This document shows, in pieces, positions 9,540 to 18,595 of a DNA stretch of 64,000 nucleotides; positions within the stretch are counted from its first letter, which is position 1, and each line of letters opens with the position of its first letter. The DNA is from Methanosphaera sp. WGK6 (GTDB taxonomy: Archaea > Methanobacteriota > Methanobacteria > Methanobacteriales > Methanobacteriaceae), in assembly GCF_001729965.1 (NCBI RefSeq), contig NZ_JRWK01000001.1:62001-126000 (forward strand), in the 5' to 3' direction. Under the pieces are notes generated by a model. It was not told the origin of the DNA. It saw only the letters and a list, made by a program, of their open reading frames with translations, and searched no databases. The position numbers and the translations under genes were made by a program.

Positions 9540-10910
9540 TTAATTATTATTTATTTGATAATCAACCATTTCATCAACTAAATGAATAAAATTATCCATT
9601 TGGTTAGCAGGTATTGTTGCACCAGCTGCTATATTATGTCCTCCACCACTTCCATTAAAATTTTGTGATGCTTGGTTCATTATAACACCAAGATTCACTC
9701 CTTTTTCAATCATATTATCGGTGGTTCTTGAAGATACTTTAATAAGATTATCCATCTTCATAAGACTTAATATAGGTTTATCTGGTAATATGCCTAATTC
9801 AATACCAATACTACTTACAGCAGCAGCTACTTTTTTCTGCTCCTTATCTTCAGTGTAAATATATTGGATATTTTCTTCTTGAATACTACCTTCTCTTTTT
9901 ATCCATTCAATTCCATTTTGCATACTACTACTGTACTTAGATAATAATGATTCTGCATAATCCATTTGATTATATTTTCCTAATTGAATACTTAATGCTG
10001 CAGTATATTCTTTATTTTTACCACATGCATTTAATAAATTAGCATATTCTTCAATATTTGTTAATTCTCTTCTTATATTAGGAATAGTATAAGTTTCACC
10101 ATATATTTCATCATTTATGGAGATGAGCTCATTTTTAAGAGTTTCATATTCTTCTTGTGATAATTGACTTAATAATTTATCTTTAGGGATATCATGTTCA
10201 TCTAGGAAAGTATTAGTTTCTTCTACATTTCCAGATAATCCTTTAAGAACTGGAGTATATGTATATGTAATTGCTTTAGATACTGGCTGGGTATTTGAAT
10301 ATGCAAGTTTTAAATCATCTTTAACTTCCATAGTCTTATTTTCTACTGCTTCATCTAAAATTAGTTTATTTATTCCAGTTGGACCATTTTTAAACTGCAT
10401 ATCACCATATGCACCTGTTAATGCAAGTCCTGCTAGTTCATAGTATTCATAACCATGTACTGATAAATATGAAAGTCCAGAACCACTAACATCTTTGGTT
10501 CCATCAATATTAAATATATGAGGATTTACGTGAATCATTTGTTTATTATCAGATTGTATTTCAGGGTCAACACCTTCTGGAACTTGATGGTGATCTGCAA
10601 TAATAACATCACCTTTAAGTTTTGAAATACTTTCTAAATTTCCACTTCCCATATCTGAGAAAATAAATAGTTTATATCGTGATTTGTTAAGTTCTTTAAC
10701 ATTACTGTCTCTAAGACGTGGTAATATTGTAACATGGAATCTTCCTCCTGCTTTTCTTATTGCATTAGCAAAAATTCCAGCAGAAGTTAGTCCATCAGCA
10801 TCATTGTGAGAGATAATTCTCACAACGTGCTGTTTTTCAATATGTGATCTAAGAAGATCACAAGCTTCATCAGCTCTATTTAACAAGTAAAGCTGCTGTT
10901 TTTGGATCAT
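9540..10910 (-). CDS. RecJ-like DHH family exonuclease/phosphoesterase
   Basis: This DHH/DHHA1 protein has motif [12 protein letters not shown], the signature ADHHQ, and the C-terminal DHHA1 glycine motif [12 protein letters not shown]. Archaeal members include GAN, which binds the replication complex GINS, and other RecJ-like single-strand exonucleases; which one this is cannot be decided here. The start is taken as ATG at 10910 (MIQKQQ), preceded by GGATGGAG inside the last codons of rps15. The frame remains open to 10934. The resulting 35-bp overlap with rps15 indicates translational coupling. Confidence 0.87.
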   Translation of the reverse strand: MIQKQQLYLLNRADEACDLLRSHIEKQHVVRIISHNDADGLTSAGIFANAIRKAGGRFHVTILPRLRDSNVKELNKSRYKLFIFSDMGSGNLESISKLKGDVIIADHHQVPEGVDPEIQSDNKQMIHVNPHIFNIDGTKDVSGSGLSYLSVHGYEYYELAGLALTGAYGDMQFKNGPTGINKLILDEAVENKTMEVKDDLKLAYSNTQPVSKAITYTYTPVLKGLSGNVEETNTFLDEHDIPKDKLLSQLSQEEYETLKNELISINDEIYGETYTIPNIRRELTNIEEYANLLNACGKNKEYTAALSIQLGKYNQMDYAESLLSKYSSSMQNGIEWIKREGSIQEENIQYIYTEDKEQKKVAAAVSSIGIELGILPDKPILSLMKMDNLIKVSSRTTDNMIEKGVNLGVIMNQASQNFNGSGGGHNIAAGATIPANQMDNFIHLVDEMVDYQINNN

Positions 10911-11277
10911 ATCTCCATCCTTCAGGAAGAACATTGTTTGCTGTGTAGTATCTTACTAATCTTCTGATTTTAGATTCAATTTTAATTAATCCTCTTTTGG
11001 AGTGAATATCTTTTGGATTTTCTTCGAGGTGTTCTCTTATGTTTACTGCTCTTTTGATTAAGTTTAATAAATCTTCAGGATATTCAAAGTCTGTTCCATT
11101 TCTTTTAAGGATGTCTGTGATTTTTTCTCCAACTACTGTTTTTGTACTTGGAATTCCATATTGGTCTCTTAATGTGATACCAATTTGACTTGTACTTTGT
11201 CCTTCTTTGTGTAATTTTACGATTAATTCTTCAATTTCTTCTGAGGTTTGTTCTACCCATTCAGGTGCGTTTGCCAT
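10876..11277 (-). CDS. rps15: Ribosomal protein S15 (archaeal S15P/S13e)
   Basis: This small-subunit ribosomal protein binds 16S rRNA helices. The 133-residue sequence has the archaeal/eukaryotic N-terminal extension with [18 protein letters not shown]. It also has the family core [22 protein letters not shown] and ends with [17 protein letters not shown], a near-universal archaeal S15 tail. The end overlaps the start of the RecJ-like gene. Upstream is the frameshifted rdgB, about 95 bp away. Confidence 0.97.
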   Translation of the reverse strand: MANAPEWVEQTSEEIEELIVKLHKEGQSTSQIGITLRDQYGIPSTKTVVGEKITDILKRNGTDFEYPEDLLNLIKRAVNIREHLEENPKDIHSKRGLIKIESKIRRLVRYYTANNVLPEGWRYDPKTAALLVK

Positions 11278-11373
11278 ATTTTAATTCTCCATATAAATTT
11301 TATAAAGTAGTTTATATTATATTTAAAAAAATATTTTTTTATTTATATAATATAATAATTTTTAATAAATTAT

Positions 11374-11926
11374 TCACTCTTCAGAATACCATTTAGCAAA
11401 TTTTTCCATAGATATTCTTCTATGTGAACATTCATTTTTTTCATCAGTGGTAAGCTCTCCATATGTTTTATCATATTTTTCAACATAAAAGAGTGGATCG
11501 TATGCAAATCCATTATTACCTTTTTCTTCTGATAAAATTTCACCAGAGACAGTGCCTAAAAAAAGTCTTGGGTTCACAATTGGGTGCACAGTAACCAATA
11601 CATGACCTGAATTCAGCATATCTGTCTTGTTCATCTTCTAATAATTTTAAAATTCCCTTATTGGTTATAGTATCCTGAACATAAGATGAATATGTTCCTG
11701 GAAAATCATTAAGGGCTCTTATAAACAAGCCAGTATCATCTACTATAACTGGTTTTTGAAGTAAATTAGCAACATATTTTGCACCAAATGCAGCTACTTC
11801 TTCTATTGAACCTTGAACTTCAGGATAACCTGGATTTTCATGGTTAACTTCAATACCAAATTTTTCAAAAATACCTCTTGCCTCTTTAACTTTATGTTCG
11901 TTACCAGTAATAAATGTTACTTTCAT
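11374..11926 (-). pseudogene. rdgB: RdgB/HAM1 XTP/dITP pyrophosphatase, frameshifted
   Basis: The enzyme removes non-canonical purine nucleotides (XTP, dITP). The N-terminal part has [12 protein letters not shown], the conserved acidic motif VDDTGLFI and FPGTYSSYV. The C-terminal part is in another frame, with GNNGFAYDPLFY, TTDEKNECSHR and the usual end. The frames change at the seven-A run 11558-11564 (plus strand). Deleting one base joins CEPKTF to LGTVSGEI, giving an intact protein of about 183 residues. Like cbiG, it has one base too many in a homopolymer. It could be a real lesion, sequencing error or slippage. Confidence 0.9.
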
Positions 11927-12013
11927 GGTAATAGGTATATTAGTTATACATGATACTTTTTGTGTAGGTTTATTTGATTAAATATATCCTTATAAAAAAG
12001 AAATAAAAGAGGT

Positions 12014-13087
12014 TTATTCAAAGTTAGCTCTTGTTAGTTCTTCTGTTTTTTCTCTATATTCATCTGGACTTATACCTTTTAAGAATGCATAAAACATTGC
12101 TCCTCCAGCACCAACTCCTTCTTTAATACATCCTTTAGTATAGTTTACTAATCCTTCTTCTGTTGATTTTTCAAATTCAGGGTCAGCAGCATAAATAGAA
12201 ATATCACAAATTTGTCCAAATATATCTAATATGTTGGATGTTTCATCATTTGCAACATATGCTGTTGTAGCTACACATATTCTGCTAAAATCAAAGTCAG
12301 GATCTAAAGCTTTAATAATACCACATGCTGCAGCCATTTGAGTACCACCAGCAAGTGTCACAGGTACATCACTACCCATTACAATACCTGCAACAGCAAC
12401 CATTGTAGGATCACCAGCAATTTCAGCTGCTTTAAATGGGTCATCTTTAAGATCACCTGGTTTAACATTATTTTTTTCAAGAGTAGCATCTACTACACTA
12501 TTTTTTAATTCATGTGGATTTGTAGTCATACATCCACTTACTTTGTTTCTAACATCATAACCTAATGCTGTGAGAATTGCTTGTGTTGTTGTTGTACCTG
12601 CAGGTGTTGATTCTCCTATCATTATATGATCTGTGATTTTACTTATAGTTGAACCTACTTCTTTTGCATTAATAAATAATCTTTCAGCATCTTCAACACC
12701 TTTTCCTTCTCTTAAATCTCCTCCAGGAGTTCCTTGAAGATCAATACATGGTACTTTAGGAATAATTTCTAATCCAGCATTAATTGGAATGAAAGGTACA
12801 TTTAATAAATCTATTGTAGATTTTGTAAGTATTGCTGGAGATGGTGCTGATAATTCATCACTTGCAGTACTAGCAATTTCTGGAAGTGTAAGTGGTTCGT
12901 CTCTTAAAATAACTTCCACGTCAAGAGCAGGGGTGTATGATGTAAATTCAGGTCCTCCAGCTCCAGTTAAGTGTGGAATTTTGGAGATTGCTGTATTTGA
13001 TAATACACATAGAAATACACTATTTTCTATACTTTCAACTGTTTTCATTTGTTCATCTGATCCAAATACTTTAATATTTTTGTACAT
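12014..13087 (-). CDS. CobT-like phosphoribosyltransferase family protein (UPF0284)
   Basis: This is a member of the archaeal family related to nicotinate-nucleotide:dimethylbenzimidazole phosphoribosyltransferase, which activates the lower-ligand base of cobamides. It is Gly/Ala-rich with GAGGPEFTSYTPALDVE, IGESTPAGTTTTQAIL and ALAGGTQMAAACGI-type loops typical of the fold. The exact substrate in archaea is uncertain. The frame opens at GTG 13096, but ATG 13087 is preferred: there is no ribosome site, and a TATA-like CTATAAAAAA lies about 28 bp upstream, consistent with a leaderless message. cbiG and cbiL elsewhere in the window show the organism has cobamide genes. Confidence 0.82.
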   Translation of the reverse strand: MYKNIKVFGSDEQMKTVESIENSVFLCVLSNTAISKIPHLTGAGGPEFTSYTPALDVEVILRDEPLTLPEIASTASDELSAPSPAILTKSTIDLLNVPFIPINAGLEIIPKVPCIDLQGTPGGDLREGKGVEDAERLFINAKEVGSTISKITDHIMIGESTPAGTTTTQAILTALGYDVRNKVSGCMTTNPHELKNSVVDATLEKNNVKPGDLKDDPFKAAEIAGDPTMVAVAGIVMGSDVPVTLAGGTQMAAACGIIKALDPDFDFSRICVATTAYVANDETSNILDIFGQICDISIYAADPEFEKSTEEGLVNYTKGCIKEGVGAGGAMFYAFLKGISPDEYREKTEELTRANFE

Positions 13088-13178
13088 ATTTTTCACGTAT
13101 TTAATTTGTTTTTTTATAGGGTAATTTTTCTAATATAATATTTTTATTAGAAATCTTATTGTATTATTAAGTATTGTA

Positions 13179-13188
13179 TTTAAATATA
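13179..13188 (+). promoter_or_regulatory. TATA box for kae1-bud32
   Basis: TTTAAATATA lies about 55 bp upstream of the proposed TTG start at 13242. The expected transcription start is near 13210, leaving room for the AGGAG ribosome site at 13227-13231. The call rests on position and sequence only. Confidence 0.4.
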
Positions 13189-13241
13189 ATAATGATTATG
13201 AATTATTACTATAATTAAAATTGAATAGGAGAGAACTTTTT

Positions 13242-14849
13242 TTGATTTGTCTAGGAATTGAAGGAACTGCTGAAAAAACAGGTATAGGTATAGTTGATTC
13301 TGAAGGTAATATACTTGCTACATGTGGTGACCAATTATATCCTGAAACAGGAGGTATTCATCCAAGAGAAGCAGCTAACTTCCATGCAGAACATATTGTA
13401 CCTCTTATTAATGATGCACTTGAAGAATCAAATTTATCAATAAATGATATTGATTTAGTATCCTTTGCAAAGGGGCCTGGTTTAGGACCAGCATTAAGAA
13501 CAATAGCTACAGCTGCAAGAAGTCTTTCACAAAATATTGGTGTACCTTTAATTGGTGTAAATCATTGTATTGGGCATGTTGAAATAGGAAAACTAACAAC
13601 AGGTGCAAAAGATCCTGTTACATTATATACTAGTGGTGGAAATACTCAAATTATCAGTTATGAATCTGGTAGGTATAGAATTATTGGTGAAACATTAGAT
13701 ATAGCAATAGGGAATTGTCTTGACCAATTTTCACGAGATATCGGATTAGGTCATCCAGGAGGTCCTATCGTTGAACAACATGCAAGAAACACTGATAAAA
13801 CAATAAAACTACCTTACGTTGTTAAAGGAATGGATTTATCCTTTTCTGGAATATTAACTAGTGCTATTACAAAATATAATCAGGGTGTTGACTTAGATAT
13901 TATATGTAATAGTTTTCAAGAAACTTGTTTTGCAATGCTTTGTGAAGTAACTGAAAGGGCATTAAGTTACACAGGTAAAGATGAAGTATTATTATGTGGT
14001 GGAGTTGCAGCAAATAGTAAGCTACGTGAAATGCTACAAGTAATGTGTGAAGATCATTATGTTGATTTTTACATGCCACCAATGAAGTATTGTGGAGATA
14101 ATGGTTCAATGATTGCACGTTTAGGATTACTTTCATATGAAGCAGGAAAAACAGGAATAGAACATAGTTATATTAATCCAAAATATAGGACAGACCAAGT
14201 GGAAGTAACATGGATTAAAAACAAAATTGAACACAATATAAATCTTCCAAGTAATATTGCATTTAAGGGTGCAGAAGCAGATATAATTGAGTCTAAATGG
14301 GGTAATAAAGAAGCAATTATAAAAAATAGGGTTAAAAAGAATTACAGAATTAGTGAAATAGATGAAAAACTACGGCTTGAAAGAACAAAAGAAGAGGTAA
14401 AATTATTAGCAGACTGTAAGAAATATGGTGTAAGAACTCCTTATATTTACTCTATAGATTTAATTAATAAAAGTATAATCATGGAAAAAATTGATGCAAC
14501 TCCGTTACATGATGTAATTCTAGATTCAAATACTGATTTGGAGAAATTATTTAAAAATATTGGTGAAATGGTTTCAAAAATGCATGATGGTGGAATTATT
14601 CATGGGGATTTAACAACTGCTAATATTCTAATAAAAGAAAATAATTCTATATTTATTGATTTTGGATTGGGAAAATACAGTAATCTTCTTGAAGATAAAG
14701 GTACTGATTTATTAGTATTTAAAAAGTCATTAACAACAATTATTCCTGAAAAATCTGAAGAATTATTCAACTGGTTCTTGGATGGTTATAATAGTAATGA
14801 TGTAGTTAAAAAAATAGATGAAATAGAAAAAAGAGGAAGATACCTCTAA
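13242..14849 (+). CDS. Kae1-Bud32 fusion: tRNA t6A threonylcarbamoyltransferase and kinase
   Basis: This is two KEOPS subunits in one chain. Residues 1-320 are Kae1, which transfers threonylcarbamoyl to A37 of ANN-decoding tRNAs; its metal-binding HxxxH is at His108/His112 (NHCIGH), and the DNGSMIA loop follows. Residues 335-535 are the Bud32 kinase/ATPase with HGDLTTANIL near 454 and DFG near 473. The frame opens seven codons earlier, but TTG at 13242 is chosen: AGGAG sits about 10 bases upstream, and the protein then starts MICLGIEGTAE as Kae1 should. The fused form is known in several methanogens. Confidence 0.96.
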   Translation: MICLGIEGTAEKTGIGIVDSEGNILATCGDQLYPETGGIHPREAANFHAEHIVPLINDALEESNLSINDIDLVSFAKGPGLGPALRTIATAARSLSQNIGVPLIGVNHCIGHVEIGKLTTGAKDPVTLYTSGGNTQIISYESGRYRIIGETLDIAIGNCLDQFSRDIGLGHPGGPIVEQHARNTDKTIKLPYVVKGMDLSFSGILTSAITKYNQGVDLDIICNSFQETCFAMLCEVTERALSYTGKDEVLLCGGVAANSKLREMLQVMCEDHYVDFYMPPMKYCGDNGSMIARLGLLSYEAGKTGIEHSYINPKYRTDQVEVTWIKNKIEHNINLPSNIAFKGAEADIIESKWGNKEAIIKNRVKKNYRISEIDEKLRLERTKEEVKLLADCKKYGVRTPYIYSIDLINKSIIMEKIDATPLHDVILDSNTDLEKLFKNIGEMVSKMHDGGIIHGDLTTANILIKENNSIFIDFGLGKYSNLLEDKGTDLLVFKKSLTTIIPEKSEELFNWFLDGYNSNDVVKKIDEIEKRGRYL

Positions 14850-14864
14850 AAAAACTCTTTTTTT
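14832..14864. terminator. Bidirectional hairpin/T-run terminator, kae1-bud32 and uppP
   Basis: A small AGAGG/CCTCT stem over the stop codon is followed by seven A, CTC and seven T (14848-14864). The A7-CTC-T7 palindrome gives a T-tract on both strands between two convergent genes. Confidence 0.55.
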
Positions 14865-14869
14865 AATGT

Positions 14870-15703
14870 TTATATGAAAATTATTGAAAGTATAGTTGTC
14901 AGTGCTCCAACTATCCAACAATAGTATGCAAACACGTCTAAACTCCAACCTTCTATCATTTTCATAAGTAATTTAATTGATAAGTATCCAAATATTACTG
15001 AAGATACAAATCCTGCAATTAAAACAGTAATTGATGCATCAATTGTTGCAATGTCTTTTACTTGTATTAGACCTGCACCTATTACTGAAGGTAGACTTAA
15101 TAAGAAACTATATCTAGCAGCATATTCTCTGTTTAGTCCAAGACATAATCCTGATGCAATAGTTGAACCTGATCGGGATATACCTGGAAGAACTGCAAAT
15201 CCTTGACAAATACCTATGATAATTGCTTGTTTAAAGGACATATTTTTTTCTGTAATATTTCCTGAAGAATGTCTTTCAGAGTAATATAATATGAGTCCTG
15301 TAATTATTAAGAAAATACCTACAAATACAGTTCCTCTAAATATTGTTTCAATTGCATCTTTAAATAATACACCCATAATTCCAGTGGGTATTGTTGCAAT
15401 TATAATTAACCATGCAAATCTCTCTTCAGGTACTTTTTGTAAGCCTTCTATAAATTTATCTTTTCCTTCTGTAAGATTTATTAAACTAATGATAAATCCC
15501 TTTATTATATTAACAATATCATTCCAGAAGAAAGTAAATATAGCAACTAATGTACCTATGTGTAGTATTGTGTCAAAGGCAAGTCCTGTTTCAACACCCA
15601 ATAGGTGTGGTATTATTACAAGATGTCCTGAACTACTGATTGGTAAAAATTCACTAATTCCTTGTACAGCTCCTAGAATAATTGCACTAATTATGTCTAG
15701 CAA
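14870..15703 (-). CDS. uppP: Undecaprenyl-diphosphatase-family protein UppP (BacA)
   Basis: This polytopic membrane protein of 277 residues has both family signatures: QGISEFLPISSSGHL near the N-terminus and LPGISRSGST in the middle. The family removes a phosphate from polyprenyl diphosphate carriers left after glycan transfer. In a methanogen the substrate is probably the lipid carrier used for pseudomurein or surface glycans, which suits the large glycan cluster in this window. About eight hydrophobic segments are visible. Translation starts at TTG 15703 behind AAGGTGATAAC. Confidence 0.93.
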   Translation of the reverse strand: MLDIISAIILGAVQGISEFLPISSSGHLVIIPHLLGVETGLAFDTILHIGTLVAIFTFFWNDIVNIIKGFIISLINLTEGKDKFIEGLQKVPEERFAWLIIIATIPTGIMGVLFKDAIETIFRGTVFVGIFLIITGLILYYSERHSSGNITEKNMSFKQAIIIGICQGFAVLPGISRSGSTIASGLCLGLNREYAARYSFLLSLPSVIGAGLIQVKDIATIDASITVLIAGFVSSVIFGYLSIKLLMKMIEGWSLDVFAYYCWIVGALTTILSIIFI

Positions 15704-15913
15704 GTTATCACCTTATTTTTTAAGTTATTATATTATATTTATGGTTTTATGAATAATAAAAATTCTTTAGCTATTTCTAAATAATTCATGATGTAAAAAA
15801 TATATTACATAATATATGTTATATGTAGTATAAATAATGTTGTAAAATAAAATCTATAATAAAAAATTAATCTCAAAAAAGAAGTTAAAATAAAATAGAA
15901 TATAATATTCTAT

Positions 15914-16834
15914 CTAAACAAAGTCTAACCAGCCATATTTATCTTCTACTTTACCGTTTAATATGTCAAATAAAGCATCTTGTATTTTTTTAGTTACAGC
16001 TCCACGTTTTCCTTTACCTATTTTAATTTTATCAACAGATCTTATTGGAGATAATTCTGCAGCTGTTCCAGTGAAAAATACTTCATCAGCAATGTATAAT
16101 CTTTCTCTAGGAATACGTTCTTCTCTTACTTCATAACCAAGGTCTTTTGCAATAGTTATAATAGTATCTCTAGTTATACCTTTTAGTACAGATGAACCGA
16201 TATCTGGTGTGTATAATACATCATCTTCTACTAAGAATAAGTTTTCACCGGAACCTTCTCCAATTTCACCATTGTAATTTAACATAATACTTTCTTTGTA
16301 TCCGTTAGCTGTTGCTTCCATTTTAGCTAATTGTGAATTCATGTAGTTTGATCCAGCTTTAGCAAGGTTTGGCATAGTGTCGGGTGCCATTTTTCTCCAA
16401 GATGAAGTACATACATCAATCCCTTGTTCTAATGCATCTTCTCCAAGATATTGTCCCCATGCCCATACTCCAATAACAGTATCTAATGGACAGTTTAATG
16501 GATATACACCAAGTTCTTTGTATCCTCTGTAAACAATAGGTCTAATGTAACATGAACGTATGTTGTTTATATTAATTGTATCTTTAACAGCTTCACATAA
16601 TTCATCAACAGTATATGGAATATCCATTCTATATATCTTTGCTGAATTTTCTAATCTTTGCATATGATCTTTTAATCTAAATACTGCTGGTCCGTTTTCT
16701 GTATCATAACATCTAAGACCTTCAAATACACTACTTCCATAGTGAACTACGTGAGACATAACATGTATCTGTGCATCTTTCCAATCTACTAAGTCTCCGT
16801 TGAACCAAATTTTTCCTGTTTCATCAAAAGCCAT
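15914..16834 (-). CDS. ilvE: Branched-chain amino acid aminotransferase
   Basis: This PLP fold-type IV aminotransferase carries out the last step of valine, leucine and isoleucine synthesis. It has the N-terminal VHYGSSVFEGLRCY, the presumed PLP-binding lysine in NLAKAGSNYMNSQLAK, and the phosphate loop IGEGSGENLFLV. The 306-residue length is normal. It is separated from the ilvC and ilvB/ilvH genes by about 5 kb. The upstream side is a gene-poor AT-rich stretch. Confidence 0.95.
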   Translation of the reverse strand: MAFDETGKIWFNGDLVDWKDAQIHVMSHVVHYGSSVFEGLRCYDTENGPAVFRLKDHMQRLENSAKIYRMDIPYTVDELCEAVKDTININNIRSCYIRPIVYRGYKELGVYPLNCPLDTVIGVWAWGQYLGEDALEQGIDVCTSSWRKMAPDTMPNLAKAGSNYMNSQLAKMEATANGYKESIMLNYNGEIGEGSGENLFLVEDDVLYTPDIGSSVLKGITRDTIITIAKDLGYEVREERIPRERLYIADEVFFTGTAAELSPIRSVDKIKIGKGKRGAVTKKIQDALFDILNGKVEDKYGWLDFV

Positions 16835-17493
16835 TTTATTCGTTCCTTTAAATTTTTTTATATAATATAATATTTCTAAGTTATAATATAACTATTTTAA
16901 TATTTTTTCATAGTTCTTTTCGAAAAACTTAAACCATATGAATTATAATTTAAGATAATGACTAGCCATACAACAAAGTAAACTAGATAGAAATAAATCA
17001 TCCATATCAAAAAAATAACTTAGAAACTATCTCAAATAATGGTATAAAAGTTTAGAGATAAACTATAGAAGCAATAGTTTCTTCTAAAAATCTACAATCA
17101 CTGCATAAATACCTAAATTCACAATTATTACAACCTTTAACATGGTCTAAATTATTTTTCCACCTTTTTTATTATAATTCTATGTATTGTTTTTAAATAA
17201 TTTTATTCTATATATTATTGAAATACTTAGTTTAATTTGTTGATTTATGTTAATTGCAGGTTTTAAGTTGATTTTGTTGTTATTCAGTTATTTTAATTAT
17301 CTTGGTGAATGACTCATAATTATTTTCACTAGTTTTTTTAATAGTATTTTATCTATTTTTCATGATATAAAATTTTATAAATTAATCTAAAATATTTTAA
17401 ATATATGTATATTGTTTAATTATAAACTTTATTTTAAGAATTATGAATCAGTATAGTTTTTTAAAAAAAAGTATAAGACAAGATTATTCTTGT
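16835..17493. other. 659-bp gene-poor stretch
   Basis: Very AT-rich and without an intact gene. The part next to 16834 must hold the ilvE promoter. In the middle, on the minus strand, is a 39-codon remnant of a SPASM domain, described separately. I found no RNA gene, hairpin array or direct repeat in the remainder; 17169-17493 has only short broken frames. Confidence 0.6.
17052..17168 (-). pseudogene. Remnant of a radical SAM/SPASM peptide maturase C-terminus
   Basis: Read on the minus strand, a 38-codon frame gives KRWKNNLDHVKGC followed by NNCEFRYLCSDCRFLEE, ending at a stop at 17052-17054. The Cys spacing C-x2-C-x5-C-x2-C and the CEFRY.C.DCR pattern are what is seen at the C-terminal SPASM cluster of radical SAM enzymes that modify ribosomal peptides. 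A stop lies directly upstream, and no radical SAM CxxxCxxC core is found in the 325 bp before it. The piece is therefore taken as the surviving tail of a deleted gene. It lies downstream of the secreted Cys-rich protein gene, in the same direction. Confidence 0.6.
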
Positions 17494-18060
17494 CTATGCA
17501 GGTGAGTTAGAATATGAAGATGAACTACTTGAGATTTCAGAATTTTCAGAATAACTTGAACTAGAACTATCTTCAGTAGTTTCAGTATCTGTATCTTCTG
17601 ACGTGTTTTGAATATCTATTGTATCATTAAGTTCTGTTGTATTATTGTTGGTGGTATTGTTAAATTCGGTTGTATTGTTAGTTATATGTTCATTTGTATT
17701 ATTATTTGTATGAGTTATATTTTTCAAATAGTTTATGAAATTATTCCACCAATTAAGTATAGTGTTTTCTGAAGAGGATGTATTAGATGTTTCTCTTAAA
17801 TGTTTACATGAACAACTATCTACACAGTTGCAGGATTCATTACAATAATAACATCCTTCATTGTTTCTTATTTTATTGTCATTTTTTGTTATAGTTTTAT
17901 AATCATGATTTTTGCATAAACATGAATTTGAACAATTACAGTCACTAGAGTTGCATGCATAACAAGGAGCACTTTCATCATCATATGTCACTTCTGCTGC
18001 ACTAATAGTGCCTATAGAAAAAATAACAAAAAGACAAAGTAAAGTTATCTTTATATTCAT
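17494..18060 (-). CDS. Secreted Cys-rich protein with Asn/Thr/Ser-rich tail
   Basis: This 188-residue protein has a clear Sec signal peptide (MNIKITLLCLFVIFSIGTISA, cleavage near AAE). Two six-Cys modules follow: CYACNSSDCNCSNSCLC, then CYYCNESCNCVDSCSC. Residues about 110-188 are a low-complexity Asn/Thr/Ser/Glu-rich tail with many N-glycosylation sequons. There is no C-terminal membrane anchor. The paired CxC motifs recall metal-binding or disulfide-knotted domains. I do not recognise a family. Its position just upstream of a SPASM remnant allows, but does not prove, that it was once a substrate of that enzyme. Confidence 0.7.
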   Translation of the reverse strand: MNIKITLLCLFVIFSIGTISAAEVTYDDESAPCYACNSSDCNCSNSCLCKNHDYKTITKNDNKIRNNEGCYYCNESCNCVDSCSCKHLRETSNTSSSENTILNWWNNFINYLKNITHTNNNTNEHITNNTTEFNNTTNNNTTELNDTIDIQNTSEDTDTETTEDSSSSSYSENSEISSSSSSYSNSPA

Positions 18061-18161
18061 TATTTTTCTCCAATTCTTTAATAGTAATATTATTATTATA
18101 ACTGTATTGTTATATTAAAAGATTATGTTACTTATTAATAATGTTCTTTTCATGAAATATA

Positions 18162-18180
18162 CCCAAATATTTATATACTA
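18162..18180 (+). promoter_or_regulatory. BRE/TATA promoter of the tRNA-Val pair
   Basis: CCCAAATATTTATATACTA fits the methanogen stable-RNA box A (A-rich BRE followed by TTTATATA at 18170-18177). The transcript would start near 18200, about 30 bases before the first tRNA. Confidence 0.55.
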
Positions 18181-18233
18181 CTTTTAATAAAATAATTATT
18201 AGTACTTTAATTAGAACTACTAGATTTTTTTAT

Positions 18234-18305
18234 GGGCTGGTGGTCTAGGGGTATGATACCTCCCTTACAAGGAGGGGATCAGGAGTTCAAATCTCCTCCG
18301 GCCCA
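18234..18305 (+). tRNA. tRNA-Val (anticodon TAC), copy 1
   Basis: A 72-nt cloverleaf. The acceptor arm is GGGCTGG paired with CCGGCCC, with discriminator A. The anticodon stem is CCTCC/GGAGG with loop CTTACAA, so the anticodon is TAC. The T-arm has GTTCAAATC. There is no intron, and the CCA end is not encoded. The gene is identical to the next copy. Confidence 0.96.
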
Positions 18306-18360
18306 TTTAATTTAAATAATTTAATTTAGTATTATAATTAGTATTACCAGATTTTTTTAT

Positions 18361-18432
18361 GGGCTGGTGGTCTAGGGGTATGATACCTCCCTTACAAGGA
18401 GGGGATCAGGAGTTCAAATCTCCTCCGGCCCA
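18361..18432 (+). tRNA. tRNA-Val (anticodon TAC), copy 2
   Basis: This is base-for-base the same as the copy 55 bp upstream. The repeat also covers the preceding AGATTTTTTTAT and about 13 bases after the gene with one mismatch. That points to a recent tandem duplication or continuing gene conversion. The pair may be transcribed together from the upstream promoter. CCA is not encoded. Confidence 0.96.
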
Positions 18433-18595
18433 TTCAATTTAAAAATGACTATTTTTCAGAAAATTATTATATTATTTTATTTTAAAAAGCTATTTTGCTT
18501 GATATTTTAAAAAAATTATTTATTGATTTACTAAACTGGTTGTATAAAATAAAAAAGTAGTAAAAAAAGGTTTTTTTAGGAGAAATTTCTTGGAA

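Noticed and set aside
11190-11396. 68-codon plus-strand frame rich in Phe and Leu
   Set aside because: It overlaps the start of rps15 on the other strand and the rdgB end; no ribosome site and low-complexity composition.
16835-17493. Possible structured RNA in the large intergenic stretch
   Set aside because: No GC-rich island or convincing long stem; the only recognisable signal is the protein-coding SPASM remnant.
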